Assembly (NCBI RefSeq): GCF_000725485.1 | Contig: NZ_JOAG01000027.1 | Span: forward strand, 247,707-311,706 | Source of the DNA: Nonomuraea candida | Lineage (GTDB): Bacteria; Actinomycetota; Actinomycetes; Streptosporangiales; Streptosporangiaceae | DNA: 64,000 nt | Direction of reading: 5' to 3' | Shown here: piece after piece, positions 28,174 through 40,561 of the stretch | How positions within the stretch are numbered: the first letter of the stretch is position 1 | Layout: every line of letters starts with the position of its first letter | Notes under the pieces: model-generated | Databases searched by the model: none | What the model saw: only the letters and a program-made list of their open reading frames with translations | What the model was told of the DNA's origin: nothing | Translations under genes and position numbers: made by a program

Positions 28174-29385
28174 TCAACGCTTCTGGAGGAAAATCTCGTC
28201 CAGGACGGAGGCAAGACGTCGTGGGTCATGCCTGGGCGAGCCGTCGGCGGCGGCCACGTCGGCCATGACGACCCGCGCGCCGAGCGCGGCGGCGGCCTTC
28301 TCCAGGGCGTCGGGGTCGTCCACGACCCCGGTGTCGGCGAGCACGACGTCGACCGACAGGTCGGGGGCGTGCTGCCTCAGCACCTCCAGGTGCTGCTGGG
28401 GGGAGAAATCATCGGTTTCGCCCGGCTGGGGGGCGAGGTTGAGCGCGACCAGCCTCCTGGCCTTGGTGGCGTGCAGCGCCCTGGCCAGCTCGGGCACCTT
28501 GAGGTGCGGCAGCACGCTGGTGAACCACGATCCGGGGCCGAACACCACCCAGTCGGCCTCCAGCACCGCCGCGACGGCCTCGGGCCTGGCGGGCGGGTCC
28601 TCGGGGACGAGGGAGATCGCCTGCACCCGGCCCGGGGTCAGGGCGCACGCCACCTGCCCGCGTATGGTCGAGATGACGCCGTCGAGCTCCACCTCGGCCA
28701 CGATGTCGAGCGGCACCGAGGCCATCGGCAGCACGCGGCCCTGCGCGCCCAGCAGCCGCCCGACCCAGTCGAGCCCGGCCACGGGGTCGCCGAGCAGCTC
28801 CCACAGCGCGACGATGAGCAGGTTGCCGACGGCGTGCCCGTGCAGCTCGCCCTCGCTGCGGAAGCGGTGCTGGACGACCTCGCTCCAGGTGCTGCCCCAC
28901 TCGTCGTCGCCGCAGAGCGCGGCCAGCGCCATACGCAGGTCGCCGGGCGGCAGCACGCCCAGCTCGCGCCGCAGGCGCCCGCTGGACCCGCCGTCGTCGG
29001 CGACGGTGACCACCGCCGTCAACCGGTCGGTGACCATCCGTAATGCCGACAGGGACGCGTACAGGCCGTGCCCGCCGCCCAAGGCCACGACGGGCGGCCC
29101 CCACCCCGTGGTCAGGCGCACGACCGGCTGCCCCGGCACCGGCGCACACCGCCCCGCCGCGCCCTGACCGGATCCGACCTCACCCGACCCGGGCTCACCC
29201 GGACCAGACCCGGACCCGGTCTGAACGGGCACAGCCTCGGCCTGATCGGGCACCGGACGACCCGGCTCAGCCCGGCCACGCGACCCGGCGACCTGCCCGG
29301 CCCCCGGTTCTACCTGGTCCGGTGCTTTCTCCGAACGGCCCGCTGCCGATGGCGGCGGGGCGGATTCGAAGCGTTCATCGGTCAC
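28174..29385 (-). CDS. yvcK: Gluconeogenesis factor YvcK (CofD-like)
   Basis: 403 residues. The conserved domain begins near residue 95 with [10 protein letters not shown], followed by [11 protein letters not shown] near 127 and N-L-L-I-V-A near 187. YvcK proteins bind UDP-sugars and support cell-wall precursor supply and gluconeogenic growth. About 80 residues of Gly/Pro/Ser-rich sequence precede the domain, which is longer than typical; part may be repeat expansion. GTG 29385 overlaps the rapZ stop (GTGA), so this start is well supported. Confidence 0.93.
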   Translation of the reverse strand: MTDERFESAPPPSAAGRSEKAPDQVEPGAGQVAGSRGRAEPGRPVPDQAEAVPVQTGSGSGPGEPGSGEVGSGQGAAGRCAPVPGQPVVRLTTGWGPPVVALGGGHGLYASLSALRMVTDRLTAVVTVADDGGSSGRLRRELGVLPPGDLRMALAALCGDDEWGSTWSEVVQHRFRSEGELHGHAVGNLLIVALWELLGDPVAGLDWVGRLLGAQGRVLPMASVPLDIVAEVELDGVISTIRGQVACALTPGRVQAISLVPEDPPARPEAVAAVLEADWVVFGPGSWFTSVLPHLKVPELARALHATKARRLVALNLAPQPGETDDFSPQQHLEVLRQHAPDLSVDVVLADTGVVDDPDALEKAAAALGARVVMADVAAADGSPRHDPRRLASVLDEIFLQKR

Positions 29386-30248
29386 TCCCGCCCCACATCC
29401 CGGTGGCTCACCTGGACCTCCATGCCGCGGTCGCGCAGGCGGGCGGCCACCTGCTCGGCCATGGCGACACTGCGGTGCTTGCCACCCGTGCAGCCCACGG
29501 CGAGCGTGGCGTAGCTCTTGCCCTCACGCGCGTATCCGGCCGCGACCACCTCCAGGACCTCCTCGTAGGCGTCGAGGAACTCCTTGGCCCCCGGCTGCCC
29601 CAGCACGTAGTCGCTCACGGCGGGGTCGAGCCCGTTCATCGGCCGCAGCTCGGGCACCCAGTGCGGGTTGGGCAGGAACCGGCAGTCGACCACGAGGTCG
29701 GCGTCGACGGGCAGGCCGTACTTGAACCCGAACGACACGACGTTGAGCCGCAGCCCCGGCCGGTCCTCGCCGCCGAAGTACGCGACGATCTTGTTGCGGA
29801 GATCGTGCACGTTGTGCGTCGAGGTGTCGATCACCAGGTCGGCGTTGGCGCGCACCTCCCGCAGGATGCCGCGCTCGCGGGTGATGCCGTCGACCAGCCG
29901 GCCCTCGCCCTGGAGGGGATGGGGCCTGCGGACGTTCTCGAACCTGCGCACCAGCTCGTCGTCGCTGGCCTCCAGGAACACCACCCGCACGCGCACGCCG
30001 CGCCCTTCGAGCTCCTCGATGGCCGCGTTGAGGTCGGTGGTGAACGCCAGGCTGCGCACGTCGACCACGGCCGCCACCTTGTCGGCGGCCAGCTTGACCT
30101 TGCCCGCCTCCTCGGCCATGGCGAACAGCAGGCCCGGCGGCAGGTTGTCGATGACGAACCAGCCCAGGTCCTCCAGCGCCTTGGCGGCGGTGCTGCGCCC
30201 GGCTCCCGACATGCCGGTGACGATGACGAACGCCGGTTCGGTGCTCAT
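29382..30248 (-). CDS. rapZ: RNase adapter protein RapZ
   Basis: 288 residues. Walker A T-G-M-S-G-A-G-R-S-T near residue 13; C-terminal half with F-K-Y-G near 172 and G-C-T-G-G-K-H-R-S-V near 252. A nucleotide-binding protein; in E. coli it directs small-RNA decay in glucosamine 6-phosphate control, while in actinobacteria its target is less clear. ATG 30248 follows GAGGTGAGG. The uvrC-rapZ-yvcK-whiA order is conserved across actinobacteria. Confidence 0.96.
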   Translation of the reverse strand: MSTEPAFVIVTGMSGAGRSTAAKALEDLGWFVIDNLPPGLLFAMAEEAGKVKLAADKVAAVVDVRSLAFTTDLNAAIEELEGRGVRVRVVFLEASDDELVRRFENVRRPHPLQGEGRLVDGITRERGILREVRANADLVIDTSTHNVHDLRNKIVAYFGGEDRPGLRLNVVSFGFKYGLPVDADLVVDCRFLPNPHWVPELRPMNGLDPAVSDYVLGQPGAKEFLDAYEEVLEVVAAGYAREGKSYATLAVGCTGGKHRSVAMAEQVAARLRDRGMEVQVSHRDVGRE

Positions 30249-30318
30249 CGCCTCACCTCGCGGGCCGGAGCGGGCGGGCATGATCGTTCGGCGTTGACAC
30301 CCTGGCTTCCTGGCGAGA

Positions 30319-32259
30319 TCAAGGTGACTCTCCCTTCAGCGTCGACACGATGACCTCGGCAATGGACGGGCCGATGCCGGGAACCTCGCAGATTTCGGCG
30401 GCAGTGGCCTCGCGCAGCTTCTTCACGGAGCCGAAGTGTTTGAGCAGCGCCTGCCTGCGCGCCGGCCCGAGGCCGGGCACGCCGTCGAGCGCGCTCTCCT
30501 TCACCGTCTTGGACCTCTTGGAACGATGGTAGGTGATGGCGAACCTGTGTGCTTCGTCCCGCACTCGTTGCAGCAGGTAGAGACCCTCACTTGAACGAGG
30601 CATGATCACCGGCTGGTCGTCGCCGGGCAGCCACACCTCCTCCAGCCGCTTGGCCAGGCCGCACACGGAGACGTCGTCGATGCCGAGCTCGTCGAGCGCC
30701 CGCCGCGCGGCGGCCGCCTGGGGCCCGGCCCCGTCGACCACGACGAGGTTGGGCGGATAGGCGAACTTGCGCGGCTTGCCCGTCTCGGGGTCGATGGGCC
30801 CGTGGCCGCCCTCACCGTCGCCGCCGTCGTCGGCCGCCAGCTCGCCGGTGGCGGAGCGCTCCTCCAGGTAGCGGCGGAACCGGCGGTTGATCACCTCGTA
30901 GATCGAGGCGACGTCGCCCTCCTTGGTCTTGACGGCGAAGCGGCGGTATTCGCTCTTGCGCGCCAGTCCGTCCTCGAAGACCACCATCGACGCCACGACG
31001 TTCTCCCCTTGCAGGTGGGAGACGTCGTAGCACTCGATGCGCAGCGGCGCCTGGTCGAGGTCGAGCGCGTCGGCGATCTCCTGCAGCGCCTTGCTGCGGG
31101 TGGTCAGGTCGCCGGCGCGGCGGACCTTGTGCTGGGCCAGCGACTCCTTGGCGTTGCGCGCGACGGTCTCCATCAGCGACTTCTTGTCGCCGCGCTGCGG
31201 CACGCGCACCTCGACGCGGGCGCGGCGCTGCTCGGTCAGCAGCTCGGCGACCGCCTCGTGGTCGGGCGGCAGCGCGGGCACCAGCACCTCGCGGGGCATG
31301 GACTCGGGGCCGGCCTCGCCGTACATCTGCAGCAGGAACTGCTCGACCAGCTCGCCGGGAGAGGTCTCCTCGACCTTGTCGACGACCCAGCCGCGCTGGC
31401 CCCGGATGCGGCCGCCGCGCACGTAGAAGACCTGCACGGCCGCTTCGAGCGGGTCTTCGGCCAGCGCGATCACGTCGGCGTCGGTGCCCTCGCCGAGCAC
31501 GACCGCCTGCTTCTCCAGCGCCCGCTGCAGCGCCTGGATGTCGTCGCGCAGCCGGGCCGCCCGCTCGTATTCCTGCTCGGCGGCGGCCTCGCGCATCTCC
31601 TTCTCCAGGCGCTTGATGAAGCGGCTGGTGTTGCCCGCCATGAAGTCGCAGAAGTCTTCGGCCAGGTCGCGGTGCTCCTGCTGGGTGACCCGGCCGACGC
31701 AGGGCGCCGAGCACTTGTCGATGTAGCCGAGCAGGCAGGGCCGGCCGATCTGCCCGGCCCGCTTGAACACCCCGCTGCTGCACGTGCGCACGGGGAAGAC
31801 CCGCAGCAGCAGGTCGACGGTCTCGCGGATGGCCCAGGCGTGGGAGTAGGGCCCGAAGTAGCGGTTGCCCTTGCGCCTGGCGCCGCGCATGACCTGCACG
31901 CGCGGGAAGTCCTCGCTCATGGTGACCGCGAGGTAGGGATAGGACTTGTCGTCGCGGTATTTGACGTTGAAGCGCGGGTCGAACTCCTTGATCCAGGAGT
32001 ATTCGAGCTGCAGCGCCTCCACCTCGGTGCCGACGACCGTCCAGTCGACGTCGGCGGCCGTGGTCAGCATCGACTGCGTGCGGGGGTGCAGCGCGGAGAA
32101 GTCGGCGAAGTACGAGTTGAGCCGCTGACGCAGGCTCTTGGCCTTGCCGACGTAGATCACCCGGCCGTGCGCGTCCCTGAAGCGGTAGACCCCAGGGGAC
32201 TCGGGGATCGAACCCGGCTTGGGCCGGAAACTCAAGGTGCTGCCCGCTGATCTCGCCAC
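30319..32259 (-). CDS. uvrC: Excinuclease ABC subunit C
   Basis: Makes both incisions in nucleotide excision repair. 646 residues. GIY-YIG nuclease domain at the N-terminus (P-G-V-Y-R-F near residue 23, I-Y-V-G-K-A near 36), the UvrB-interacting helix pair near 205-240, an RNase H-like C-terminal nuclease (Y-D-V-S-H near 420; V-V-D-G-A near 505), and two helix-hairpin-helix motifs at the end (G-V-P-G-L-G-P; V-P-G-I-G-P). GTG 32259 lies 6 bases after TAGGCT, suggesting a leaderless transcript. uvrA is nearby on the same strand. Confidence 0.98.
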   Translation of the reverse strand: MARSAGSTLSFRPKPGSIPESPGVYRFRDAHGRVIYVGKAKSLRQRLNSYFADFSALHPRTQSMLTTAADVDWTVVGTEVEALQLEYSWIKEFDPRFNVKYRDDKSYPYLAVTMSEDFPRVQVMRGARRKGNRYFGPYSHAWAIRETVDLLLRVFPVRTCSSGVFKRAGQIGRPCLLGYIDKCSAPCVGRVTQQEHRDLAEDFCDFMAGNTSRFIKRLEKEMREAAAEQEYERAARLRDDIQALQRALEKQAVVLGEGTDADVIALAEDPLEAAVQVFYVRGGRIRGQRGWVVDKVEETSPGELVEQFLLQMYGEAGPESMPREVLVPALPPDHEAVAELLTEQRRARVEVRVPQRGDKKSLMETVARNAKESLAQHKVRRAGDLTTRSKALQEIADALDLDQAPLRIECYDVSHLQGENVVASMVVFEDGLARKSEYRRFAVKTKEGDVASIYEVINRRFRRYLEERSATGELAADDGGDGEGGHGPIDPETGKPRKFAYPPNLVVVDGAGPQAAAARRALDELGIDDVSVCGLAKRLEEVWLPGDDQPVIMPRSSEGLYLLQRVRDEAHRFAITYHRSKRSKTVKESALDGVPGLGPARRQALLKHFGSVKKLREATAAEICEVPGIGPSIAEVIVSTLKGESP

Positions 32260-32340
32260 GTTGCCAGCCTAGTAGCCCGCACCGACAGGCTTGCCCGCCG
32301 TACTGTTCGCGCAGGTACGGCGGGCTGTGTCCGGAACGGC

Positions 32341-32826
32341 TCAGGCCAGCATGATCTGGTCGCCCTCGACCTTGATCTCCTGCGCGGGCAGCGGCTTCTC
32401 GGCCGGGCCCGCCGTGACGGAGCCGTCGGCGATGGCGAACCTGCTGTTGTGGCACGGGCACACGATCGCGTCGCCCTCGATGTGGGTGACGGGGCAGCCC
32501 TTGTGCGTGCACAGGGCGCTGAACGCCTTGAACTCGCCCGCCGCCGGCTGGGTCACCACGACCTTCTGATCCTTGAAGACCGTTCCGCCGCCGACGGGGA
32601 TGTCGGCCGTCTTGGCCAGCGCGCCACCCGCCTGCGGAGCGCCGGACTGCGACGCGCCGGGCTGTGACGTGCCGGGCTGGGGCGCGCCCGAGGCGGCGCC
32701 GGAGTCGGTGGCGGTGCCCGCCGTGGTCGTGTCGCTGCCGCCACTGCACGCGGTGATCGCCAGCGCCAGGCCACCCGCTCCGACGCTTGCGAACACCGCC
32801 CTGCGGCTCTGAAGGTCATCTGCCAT
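32341..32826 (-). CDS. Rieske [2Fe-2S] lipoprotein, first of three
   Basis: 161 residues. Twin-arginine-like S-R-R-A-V-F near residue 8, a hydrophobic core, and a lipobox L-A-I-T-A-C, so a Tat-exported, lipid-anchored protein is expected. A Ser/Gly/Pro/Gln-rich linker follows, then a Rieske domain with C-T-H-K-G-C and C-P-C-H-N-S-R-F, giving the two Cys and two His cluster ligands. Electron partner unknown. ATG 32826 has GGGTGAG upstream. Tandem with two paralogues. Confidence 0.9.
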   Translation of the reverse strand: MADDLQSRRAVFASVGAGGLALAITACSGGSDTTTAGTATDSGAASGAPQPGTSQPGASQSGAPQAGGALAKTADIPVGGGTVFKDQKVVVTQPAAGEFKAFSALCTHKGCPVTHIEGDAIVCPCHNSRFAIADGSVTAGPAEKPLPAQEIKVEGDQIMLA

Positions 32827-32895
32827 GCGCTCACCCAAACGCACGCAAGTGAGAAAATCATGAGACGCAGGTCAAGCCGCTCTCATAAGACGCGG

Positions 32896-33357
32896 TCAGG
32901 CCAGGCGGATCTTGTCGCCGTCCACCGTGATCTGCTTCTCCTCAAGGGGCTCGCTCGCGGGGCCGTCGGCGACGGAGCCGTCCGCGATGTTGAACTTGCT
33001 GCCGTGGCAGGGGCAGTTGATCGTCTTGTTCGAGACGCTCGCGACCGTGCAGCCCTGATGGGTGCAGATCGCGCTGAACGCCTTGAACTCACCCGCCGCC
33101 GGCTGGGTCACCACGATCTTCTGCTTCTCGAAGACCTTCCCGCCGCCCTGCGGGATGTCGGCGGTGTCGGCCAGCGCCTTGGGCTTGCCGCCCTTCTTCT
33201 TGGGCGCCTCGGACGACGGCTCCGCGGCCGGTTCCTCCGCCGGCGCCATGTCCGCTTCCGTGGCCGGCGAGCCGTAGCTCGCGCAGGCCGTCAGAACCGC
33301 CGCGAGCCCGGCGCTCCCGGCGCCGAACACCACCGTCCGGCGCGTCGTTTCCGTCAT
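32896..33357 (-). CDS. Rieske [2Fe-2S] lipoprotein, second of three
   Basis: 153 residues. Tat-like R-R-T-V-V-F start, lipobox V-L-T-A-C, an Ala/Glu/Pro and Lys-rich linker, then C-T-H-Q-G-C and C-P-C-H-G-S-K-F cluster motifs. More than half identical by eye to the first copy over the Rieske domain (V-V-T-Q-P-A-A-G-E-F-K-A-F-S-A is shared). ATG 33357 is preceded by GGGAGGACGC. Confidence 0.9.
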   Translation of the reverse strand: MTETTRRTVVFGAGSAGLAAVLTACASYGSPATEADMAPAEEPAAEPSSEAPKKKGGKPKALADTADIPQGGGKVFEKQKIVVTQPAAGEFKAFSAICTHQGCTVASVSNKTINCPCHGSKFNIADGSVADGPASEPLEEKQITVDGDKIRLA

Positions 33358-33468
33358 GGTGCGTCCTCCCAGATTGGCTCTCACTTCAGGTACGGCCGGC
33401 GCCCTGGCACCGGTTCAGCGTGCCCGAAGACCAATCCGGTGACTACGCACAATTACCGGTTCGCCCGT

Positions 33469-33873
33469 TCACACCACCACGATGCCATCGCCTTCGACCT
33501 TCACCTGGAACGAGGCCAGCGGGGCGGTGGCGGGCCCCTTGGTGGCCTGCCCGGTGTCGGCGGCGAACTCGCTGCCGTGGCAGGCGCACCTGATCACGTT
33601 GTCCTTGGGCGTGCTGACCTGGCAGCCCTTGTGCGTGCAGGACGCGCTGAACGCCTTGTAGACGCCCTCGGAGGGCTGCGTCACCACGACCTTCAGGTCC
33701 TTGATCAGCTTGCCGCCGCCCACGGGCACGTCGGCCGCCTTGGCCAGGACCTTGCCCTTGAGGCTCGGCTGGGCCTGCGCTCCCCCGGCGCCGCAGGCGG
33801 TCAGCGCCAGCCCGCACGCGGCGACGCCGCCCGCGCCCAGCAGCTCCCGCCGCCCCAGCCCGTTCTCCGCCAT
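33469..33873 (-). CDS. Rieske [2Fe-2S] lipoprotein, third of three
   Basis: 134 residues, the shortest and most diverged copy, with almost no linker. G-R-R-E-L-L Tat motif, lipobox A-L-T-A-C, then C-T-H-K-G-C and C-A-C-H-G-S-E-F. The change of C-P-C-H to C-A-C-H keeps the ligands. ATG 33873 follows GGGGGAGCG. Lies downstream of uvrA on the same strand with 251 bases between. Confidence 0.9.
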   Translation of the reverse strand: MAENGLGRRELLGAGGVAACGLALTACGAGGAQAQPSLKGKVLAKAADVPVGGGKLIKDLKVVVTQPSEGVYKAFSASCTHKGCQVSTPKDNVIRCACHGSEFAADTGQATKGPATAPLASFQVKVEGDGIVVV

Positions 33874-34033
33874 GGCTTCGCTCCCCCGATCGGTACGTTC
33901 CGTCCGTGCCGCACCTCGTGTCGCCTTTGCCCCCGGGGATGCGGCTGTTGCCAGTGCCTCACCTTATTGACGCGACCCACCGGTCCGGAAAACGGGTGTT
34001 CCTCATCCCCGGCCATCCCGCCACCGCTCCGGC

Positions 34034-34062
34034 CTCCGGGGCCCGTGTCCCGGACCCCGGAG
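34034..34062 (-). terminator. Possible terminator after uvrA
   Basis: CTCCGGGG and CCCCGGAG face each other across a 13-base loop that itself contains GCCCG/CCGG. Located 63 bases past the uvrA stop in the direction of transcription. Confidence 0.45.
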
Positions 34063-34124
34063 CTACCCGCCGTGACCGGGCCTCCCAGCGAGACGCGCCA
34101 AGACTCAGCGAGACCCGGTGCGGC

Positions 34125-36965
<2,841 letters not shown>

Positions 36966-37164
36966 GGCGATCCCGGAAGTCGAAAGGCGGATAGGTCCAC
37001 GGGGGATGGTAGACGGCGGCTCCGACAATTTCGGCTGGCCGGTTCCGCGGCCCCCGAAAATCCGTCCCTCACAGGTTACGGCCATCTCCCGAGCAGGAAG
37101 GAACTCTTCAACATTCAACCTCGTGACCTGGGGTTTTATGCCCTTCCCGTGCCCGTCACCCTAG

Positions 37165-38088
37165 ATGATGAAAAATCTGGACATGACCGTGCTGCCCGCG
37201 CTCCAGGCCGAACTGGCCTCGGCGACCAACCAGCTCCTGGCCACGGCCGCGTCGCTGTCCGACGCCGACGTCGCGGCCCCCTCCCTGCTGCCCGGTTGGA
37301 CCAGGGGACACGTCCTCGCCCATCTCGCCCAGAGCGCCGGCTCCTACGTCAACCTCCTGACCTGGGCCGGGACCGGCGTGCGCACCCCGCAGTACCCCTC
37401 CGGCGCGGCCAGGGCCGCCGGGATCGAGGCCGGCGCCGCCCGCCCCGCCGCTCTCCTCCTGGCCGAGGCCGAGGAGGGGGCCGCCCGCTTCGCCGCCGCC
37501 GTCCGCGACCTGCCCGCGCCCGCCTGGTCCGCCCGGGTGGAGGGCATGCGCCCGCCGCCCCACCCCGCCTGGTACGTCCTGGTACGCCGCCTGCGCGAGA
37601 TCGGCTTCCACCACGTGGACCTCGCCTCCGGGTACGGCCCCGCGGACTGGCCGGCCTCGTTCGTCCACCGCGAACTCCACGACTGCCTGGCCACCTGGTC
37701 CCGTGCCGGGAGCACGGTGAGCGAGATCCACCTCCTCGCCCCCACCCCCGAACCCGGCCCTCCGGCCGACCCCGGACCCCGGTCACGGCCGGCCGGACCC
37801 GGACCGCGGGCGGAGCCCCGGCCCGGCCCCGGGCCCCGGCCCCGGGCGGAGCGGAACGTCGTCGCCCGCCACCGCGGCCTCGGCGACGGCCCCGTCGTCC
37901 GGGGCACGCCGCGCGACATGCTGGCCTGGCTCACCGGCAGGTCCGGGGGCGAGGGCGTTAGTCTGTTGCCCGCGGGGCAGTCGTCCACGTCAGCTCCCGG
38001 AGGCGCCGGTCTTCCGGAGCCGCCACCGTGGCTGACGCGCACGGCCCCCGCTGATCTACCCGCGACGCCCCCGAAGGACTACCCATGA
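37165..38088 (+). CDS. Maleylpyruvate isomerase family, mycothiol-dependent-type protein
   Basis: 307 residues. N-terminal DinB/MDMPI domain: L-P-G-W-T-R-G-H-V-L-A-H near residue 43 carries one metal histidine and the F-H-H-V-D-L region near 150 the others. Family members use mycothiol, the actinobacterial thiol, for isomerisation or S-transfer; substrate unknown. A Pro/Arg/Gly-rich linker near residues 195-235 separates it from a small C-terminal domain (A-R-H-R-G-L, D-M-L-A-W-L-T-G-R). ATG 37165, 37168 or 37183 may be the start. Its stop overlaps the next ATG. Confidence 0.82.
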   Translation: MMKNLDMTVLPALQAELASATNQLLATAASLSDADVAAPSLLPGWTRGHVLAHLAQSAGSYVNLLTWAGTGVRTPQYPSGAARAAGIEAGAARPAALLLAEAEEGAARFAAAVRDLPAPAWSARVEGMRPPPHPAWYVLVRRLREIGFHHVDLASGYGPADWPASFVHRELHDCLATWSRAGSTVSEIHLLAPTPEPGPPADPGPRSRPAGPGPRAEPRPGPGPRPRAERNVVARHRGLGDGPVVRGTPRDMLAWLTGRSGGEGVSLLPAGQSSTSAPGGAGLPEPPPWLTRTAPADLPATPPKDYP

Positions 38089-38741
38089 CCTACACAGGTG
38101 ACGTCCAGGTCGGCGGCCCCGCCGACGTGCGCGAGCTGTCCGCGCTGACGATCTGCAAGCTCGCCGTCGGCCCGTACGACAACAACGCCTATCTGCTGCG
38201 CTGCACCGAGACCGGACAAGCCCTGCTCATCGACGCCGCGGCCGACTCCGACCGCCTGCTGGCCCTCATGGCCGAGCAGCCGGCCGCTCAGATCGTCACC
38301 ACCCACCAGCACGGCGACCACTGGCAGGCGCTGGAGCAGGTGGCCAAGGTGACGGGCGCGCGGGTGATCGCCCACCCGCTCGACGCGCCCGCCCTGCCGG
38401 TCCCGGTCGACCGCACGGTCGAGCACGGCGACACGATCACGGTGGGCGCGGTCACCCTGGAGGTCATCCACCTGCGGGGGCACACGCCGGGCTCGATCGC
38501 CCTGCTCTACGACGGCGGCCCCGACGGCCGTCACCTGTTCACCGGCGACTCGCTCTTCCCCGGCGGCGTCGGCAACACGTGGGAGGACGCCGAGCGTTTC
38601 ACCCAGCTCTACAACGACGTGGTGGAGCGGGTCTTCGACCGCCTGCCCGACGACACCTGGGTCTACCCGGGCCACGGCAAGGACACGACGCTGGGCGTGG
38701 AGCGCCCGGCACTGCCGGAGTGGAAGGCGCGGGGCTGGTAG
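38085..38741 (+). CDS. Metallo-beta-lactamase fold hydrolase, glyoxalase II-like
   Basis: 218 residues. Metal motif T-H-Q-H-G-D-H near residue 67, then G-H-T-P-G-S near 130, T-G-D-S-L-F near 150 and the C-terminal G-H-G near 200. ATGA overlap with the mycothiol-type isomerase gene and location beside uvrA suggest a thiol-ester or thiol-adduct hydrolase working with it. That role is inference; the fold assignment is firm. Confidence 0.88.
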   Translation: MTYTGDVQVGGPADVRELSALTICKLAVGPYDNNAYLLRCTETGQALLIDAAADSDRLLALMAEQPAAQIVTTHQHGDHWQALEQVAKVTGARVIAHPLDAPALPVPVDRTVEHGDTITVGAVTLEVIHLRGHTPGSIALLYDGGPDGRHLFTGDSLFPGGVGNTWEDAERFTQLYNDVVERVFDRLPDDTWVYPGHGKDTTLGVERPALPEWKARGW

Positions 38742-38747
38742 GTCCCG

Positions 38748-39023
38748 TCATCCCCGGGCGGCCAGCACGCGCACGATGCGCTCGGCCGCGAGGGCGGGAT
38801 CGTCGGTCAGCCCGACGAGCTCGCCCCACGACCACCGGTAGGACCACCCCTCGGAGTGCGGCACACAGTCGACGGTCTCGACCAGCAGGGCGGCGTCGGG
38901 GCGGCTGACGCGCAACGCGGGCGGATACGGCCGTAGCACGGCGGTCAGCCCGCGTTGTTCCAGCTCCGTGGCCAGCTTGCCGAGATGGTACGTGCGCGTG
39001 TGCTCGCGCGGCGTGGCCGACAT
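38748..39023 (-). CDS. Small hypothetical protein
   Basis: 91 residues without signal or membrane segment. Reads as a compact acidic/basic domain (G-K-L-A-T-E-L-E-Q-R-G-L, W-S-Y-R-W-S-W-G-E-L-V-G) and looks like real protein by composition. No family recognised. ATG 39023 has a weak ribosome-binding site; the 58 bp upstream, next to pssA, are unusually A/T-rich and may hold its own promoter. Confidence 0.6.
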   Translation of the reverse strand: MSATPREHTRTYHLGKLATELEQRGLTAVLRPYPPALRVSRPDAALLVETVDCVPHSEGWSYRWSWGELVGLTDDPALAAERIVRVLAARG

Positions 39024-39081
39024 GAATCCATCAAAACCGAAATAAGACGAAAAATCCCGTCAGTTACGCATCGGCTGGCGT

Positions 39082-39906
39082 TCAGCGGCTGACGCGCTGG
39101 GCTTCCTTGCGCTGCTCGCGCTTGTAGAACAGCACCCGCAGCGGAATCGCCGCGACGAGCGCGATCTGCATGGTGGCCCCGATCTTGATCGGCAGGTCGC
39201 CGCCCTGCGGCCAGGCCACCCAGACGGTCAGGAACGCCACGTTCACCATGATCCAGCCCAGGACGACCGCGGCGAGCTGCCCCTTCGGCTTGGGGTACTC
39301 GATGCGGCTGACCATCAGCCAGGCCACGCCGAGCACGGCCAGCAGGGACCAGAAGCTCGGCTGGAACAGCAGCACGATGGAGATCACGGTCATGGCGCCC
39401 ATGGGGATGGGCAGGCCCATGAAGTCGCCGCTCTTGGTCTTGACGCAGGCGAACCTGGCCAATCGCACGACCCCGGCGACCAGCACGGCGGCCGCCGCCG
39501 CGAGCACGGCCGCGAACGGCACCTGGTCGGTGAACCCGCCCCAGATGACGATCATGAACGCGGGCGCGAAGCCGAAGCTGATGACGTCGGCGAGGTTGTC
39601 CAGCTCGGCGCCCATCGCCGAGGCCCGGAAGCGCCGCGCCACGAGCCCGTCGAACAGGTCGCAGGTCGCGCCGATGAGCAGCAGCACGATGGCCGTGGCG
39701 AAGTAGCTGGGCGCGGGGGTGAACCGTCCGCCGTCGATCTGGAGCTGCTGGATCGCGGAGGACGCCAGGACGCACACCGCGAGGAACCCGCAGACGGCGT
39801 TGCCGAGCGAGAGGGAGTCCGCGGCGGACAGGCGGAACGCCTTGCCGACCGGACCGCGAGGCTCTTCCTCCTCCGCCTGCCAGCTGCCGGCGTCAGCCGC
39901 GGTCAA
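39082..39906 (-). CDS. pssA: CDP-diacylglycerol-serine O-phosphatidyltransferase
   Basis: Makes phosphatidylserine, which Psd then decarboxylates. 274 residues, several membrane segments. The CDP-alcohol phosphotransferase motif is complete: D-L-F-D-G-L-V-A-R-R with the G-A-E-L-D-N-L-A-D continuation near residues 80-105. The TTG start at 39906 lies inside the psd end (14-base overlap) with GGGGG upstream. Confidence 0.95.
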   Translation of the reverse strand: MTAADAGSWQAEEEEPRGPVGKAFRLSAADSLSLGNAVCGFLAVCVLASSAIQQLQIDGGRFTPAPSYFATAIVLLLIGATCDLFDGLVARRFRASAMGAELDNLADVISFGFAPAFMIVIWGGFTDQVPFAAVLAAAAAVLVAGVVRLARFACVKTKSGDFMGLPIPMGAMTVISIVLLFQPSFWSLLAVLGVAWLMVSRIEYPKPKGQLAAVVLGWIMVNVAFLTVWVAWPQGGDLPIKIGATMQIALVAAIPLRVLFYKREQRKEAQRVSR

Positions 39907-40534
39907 TTCTGGTCACCCCCGCCACGGTCTTCATGCCCACGGACACCGCCGGGGCGATCCCTTCGGGCAGGTAGATGTCGACCCGCGAGCCGAACCGGAT
40001 GAGCCCGACGCGCTCGGCCTGCTCGACCTTGGCCCCGGCGCTCAGGTACGGCACGATCCGGCGCGCGACCGCGCCCGCGATCTGCACCATCTCGATGTCG
40101 CCCAGCGTGGTCTCGAAATGCCACACCACGCGCTCGTTCTGGTCGCTGTCCTTGTTGAACGCCGGCAGGAACCCACCTGCCACATGCTGCACGGAGGTGA
40201 CATTCCCCGCAAGAGGGGCACGGTTGACGTGCACGTTGAGCGGGCTCATGAAGATGGCGACCCTGGTGCGGCCGTCCGGCCACGGGTCGATGCTCTGCAC
40301 CACGCCGTCGGCGGGCGACAGGATGCGGCCCTCGCCCGGCGTGCGGTCGGGGTCGCGGAAGAACCAGAGCATGCCCCCGGTGAGCGCGCTCAGCGGCACC
40401 GCCGCGAGCGCCCATCGCCGGTCTCGGCGCGTCAGCAGAGCAGTGGCGGCCGCCGCGGCCGCCGTCGGGAGGAGCCACGGGGAGACCCCGCGTGCGAGCC
40501 TCATACGGCTCGGCTTAGCAGAATCGTCTGACAC
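39893..40534 (-). CDS. psd: Phosphatidylserine decarboxylase, short (archaeal) type
   Basis: Pyruvoyl enzyme giving phosphatidylethanolamine. 213 residues. N-terminal hydrophobic segments, then F-F-R-D-P-D-R near residue 60, S-P-A-D-G-V near 72, N-V-H-V-N-R near 100 and the self-cleavage site F-G-S-R-V-D near 180, where the serine becomes the pyruvoyl group. GTG 40534 follows AAAGG with 6-base spacing. Coupled to pssA by overlap. Confidence 0.94.
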   Translation of the reverse strand: MSDDSAKPSRMRLARGVSPWLLPTAAAAAATALLTRRDRRWALAAVPLSALTGGMLWFFRDPDRTPGEGRILSPADGVVQSIDPWPDGRTRVAIFMSPLNVHVNRAPLAGNVTSVQHVAGGFLPAFNKDSDQNERVVWHFETTLGDIEMVQIAGAVARRIVPYLSAGAKVEQAERVGLIRFGSRVDIYLPEGIAPAVSVGMKTVAGVTRIDRG

Positions 40535-40561
40535 GTACAACCTTTGGTGGTTACTGGACTG

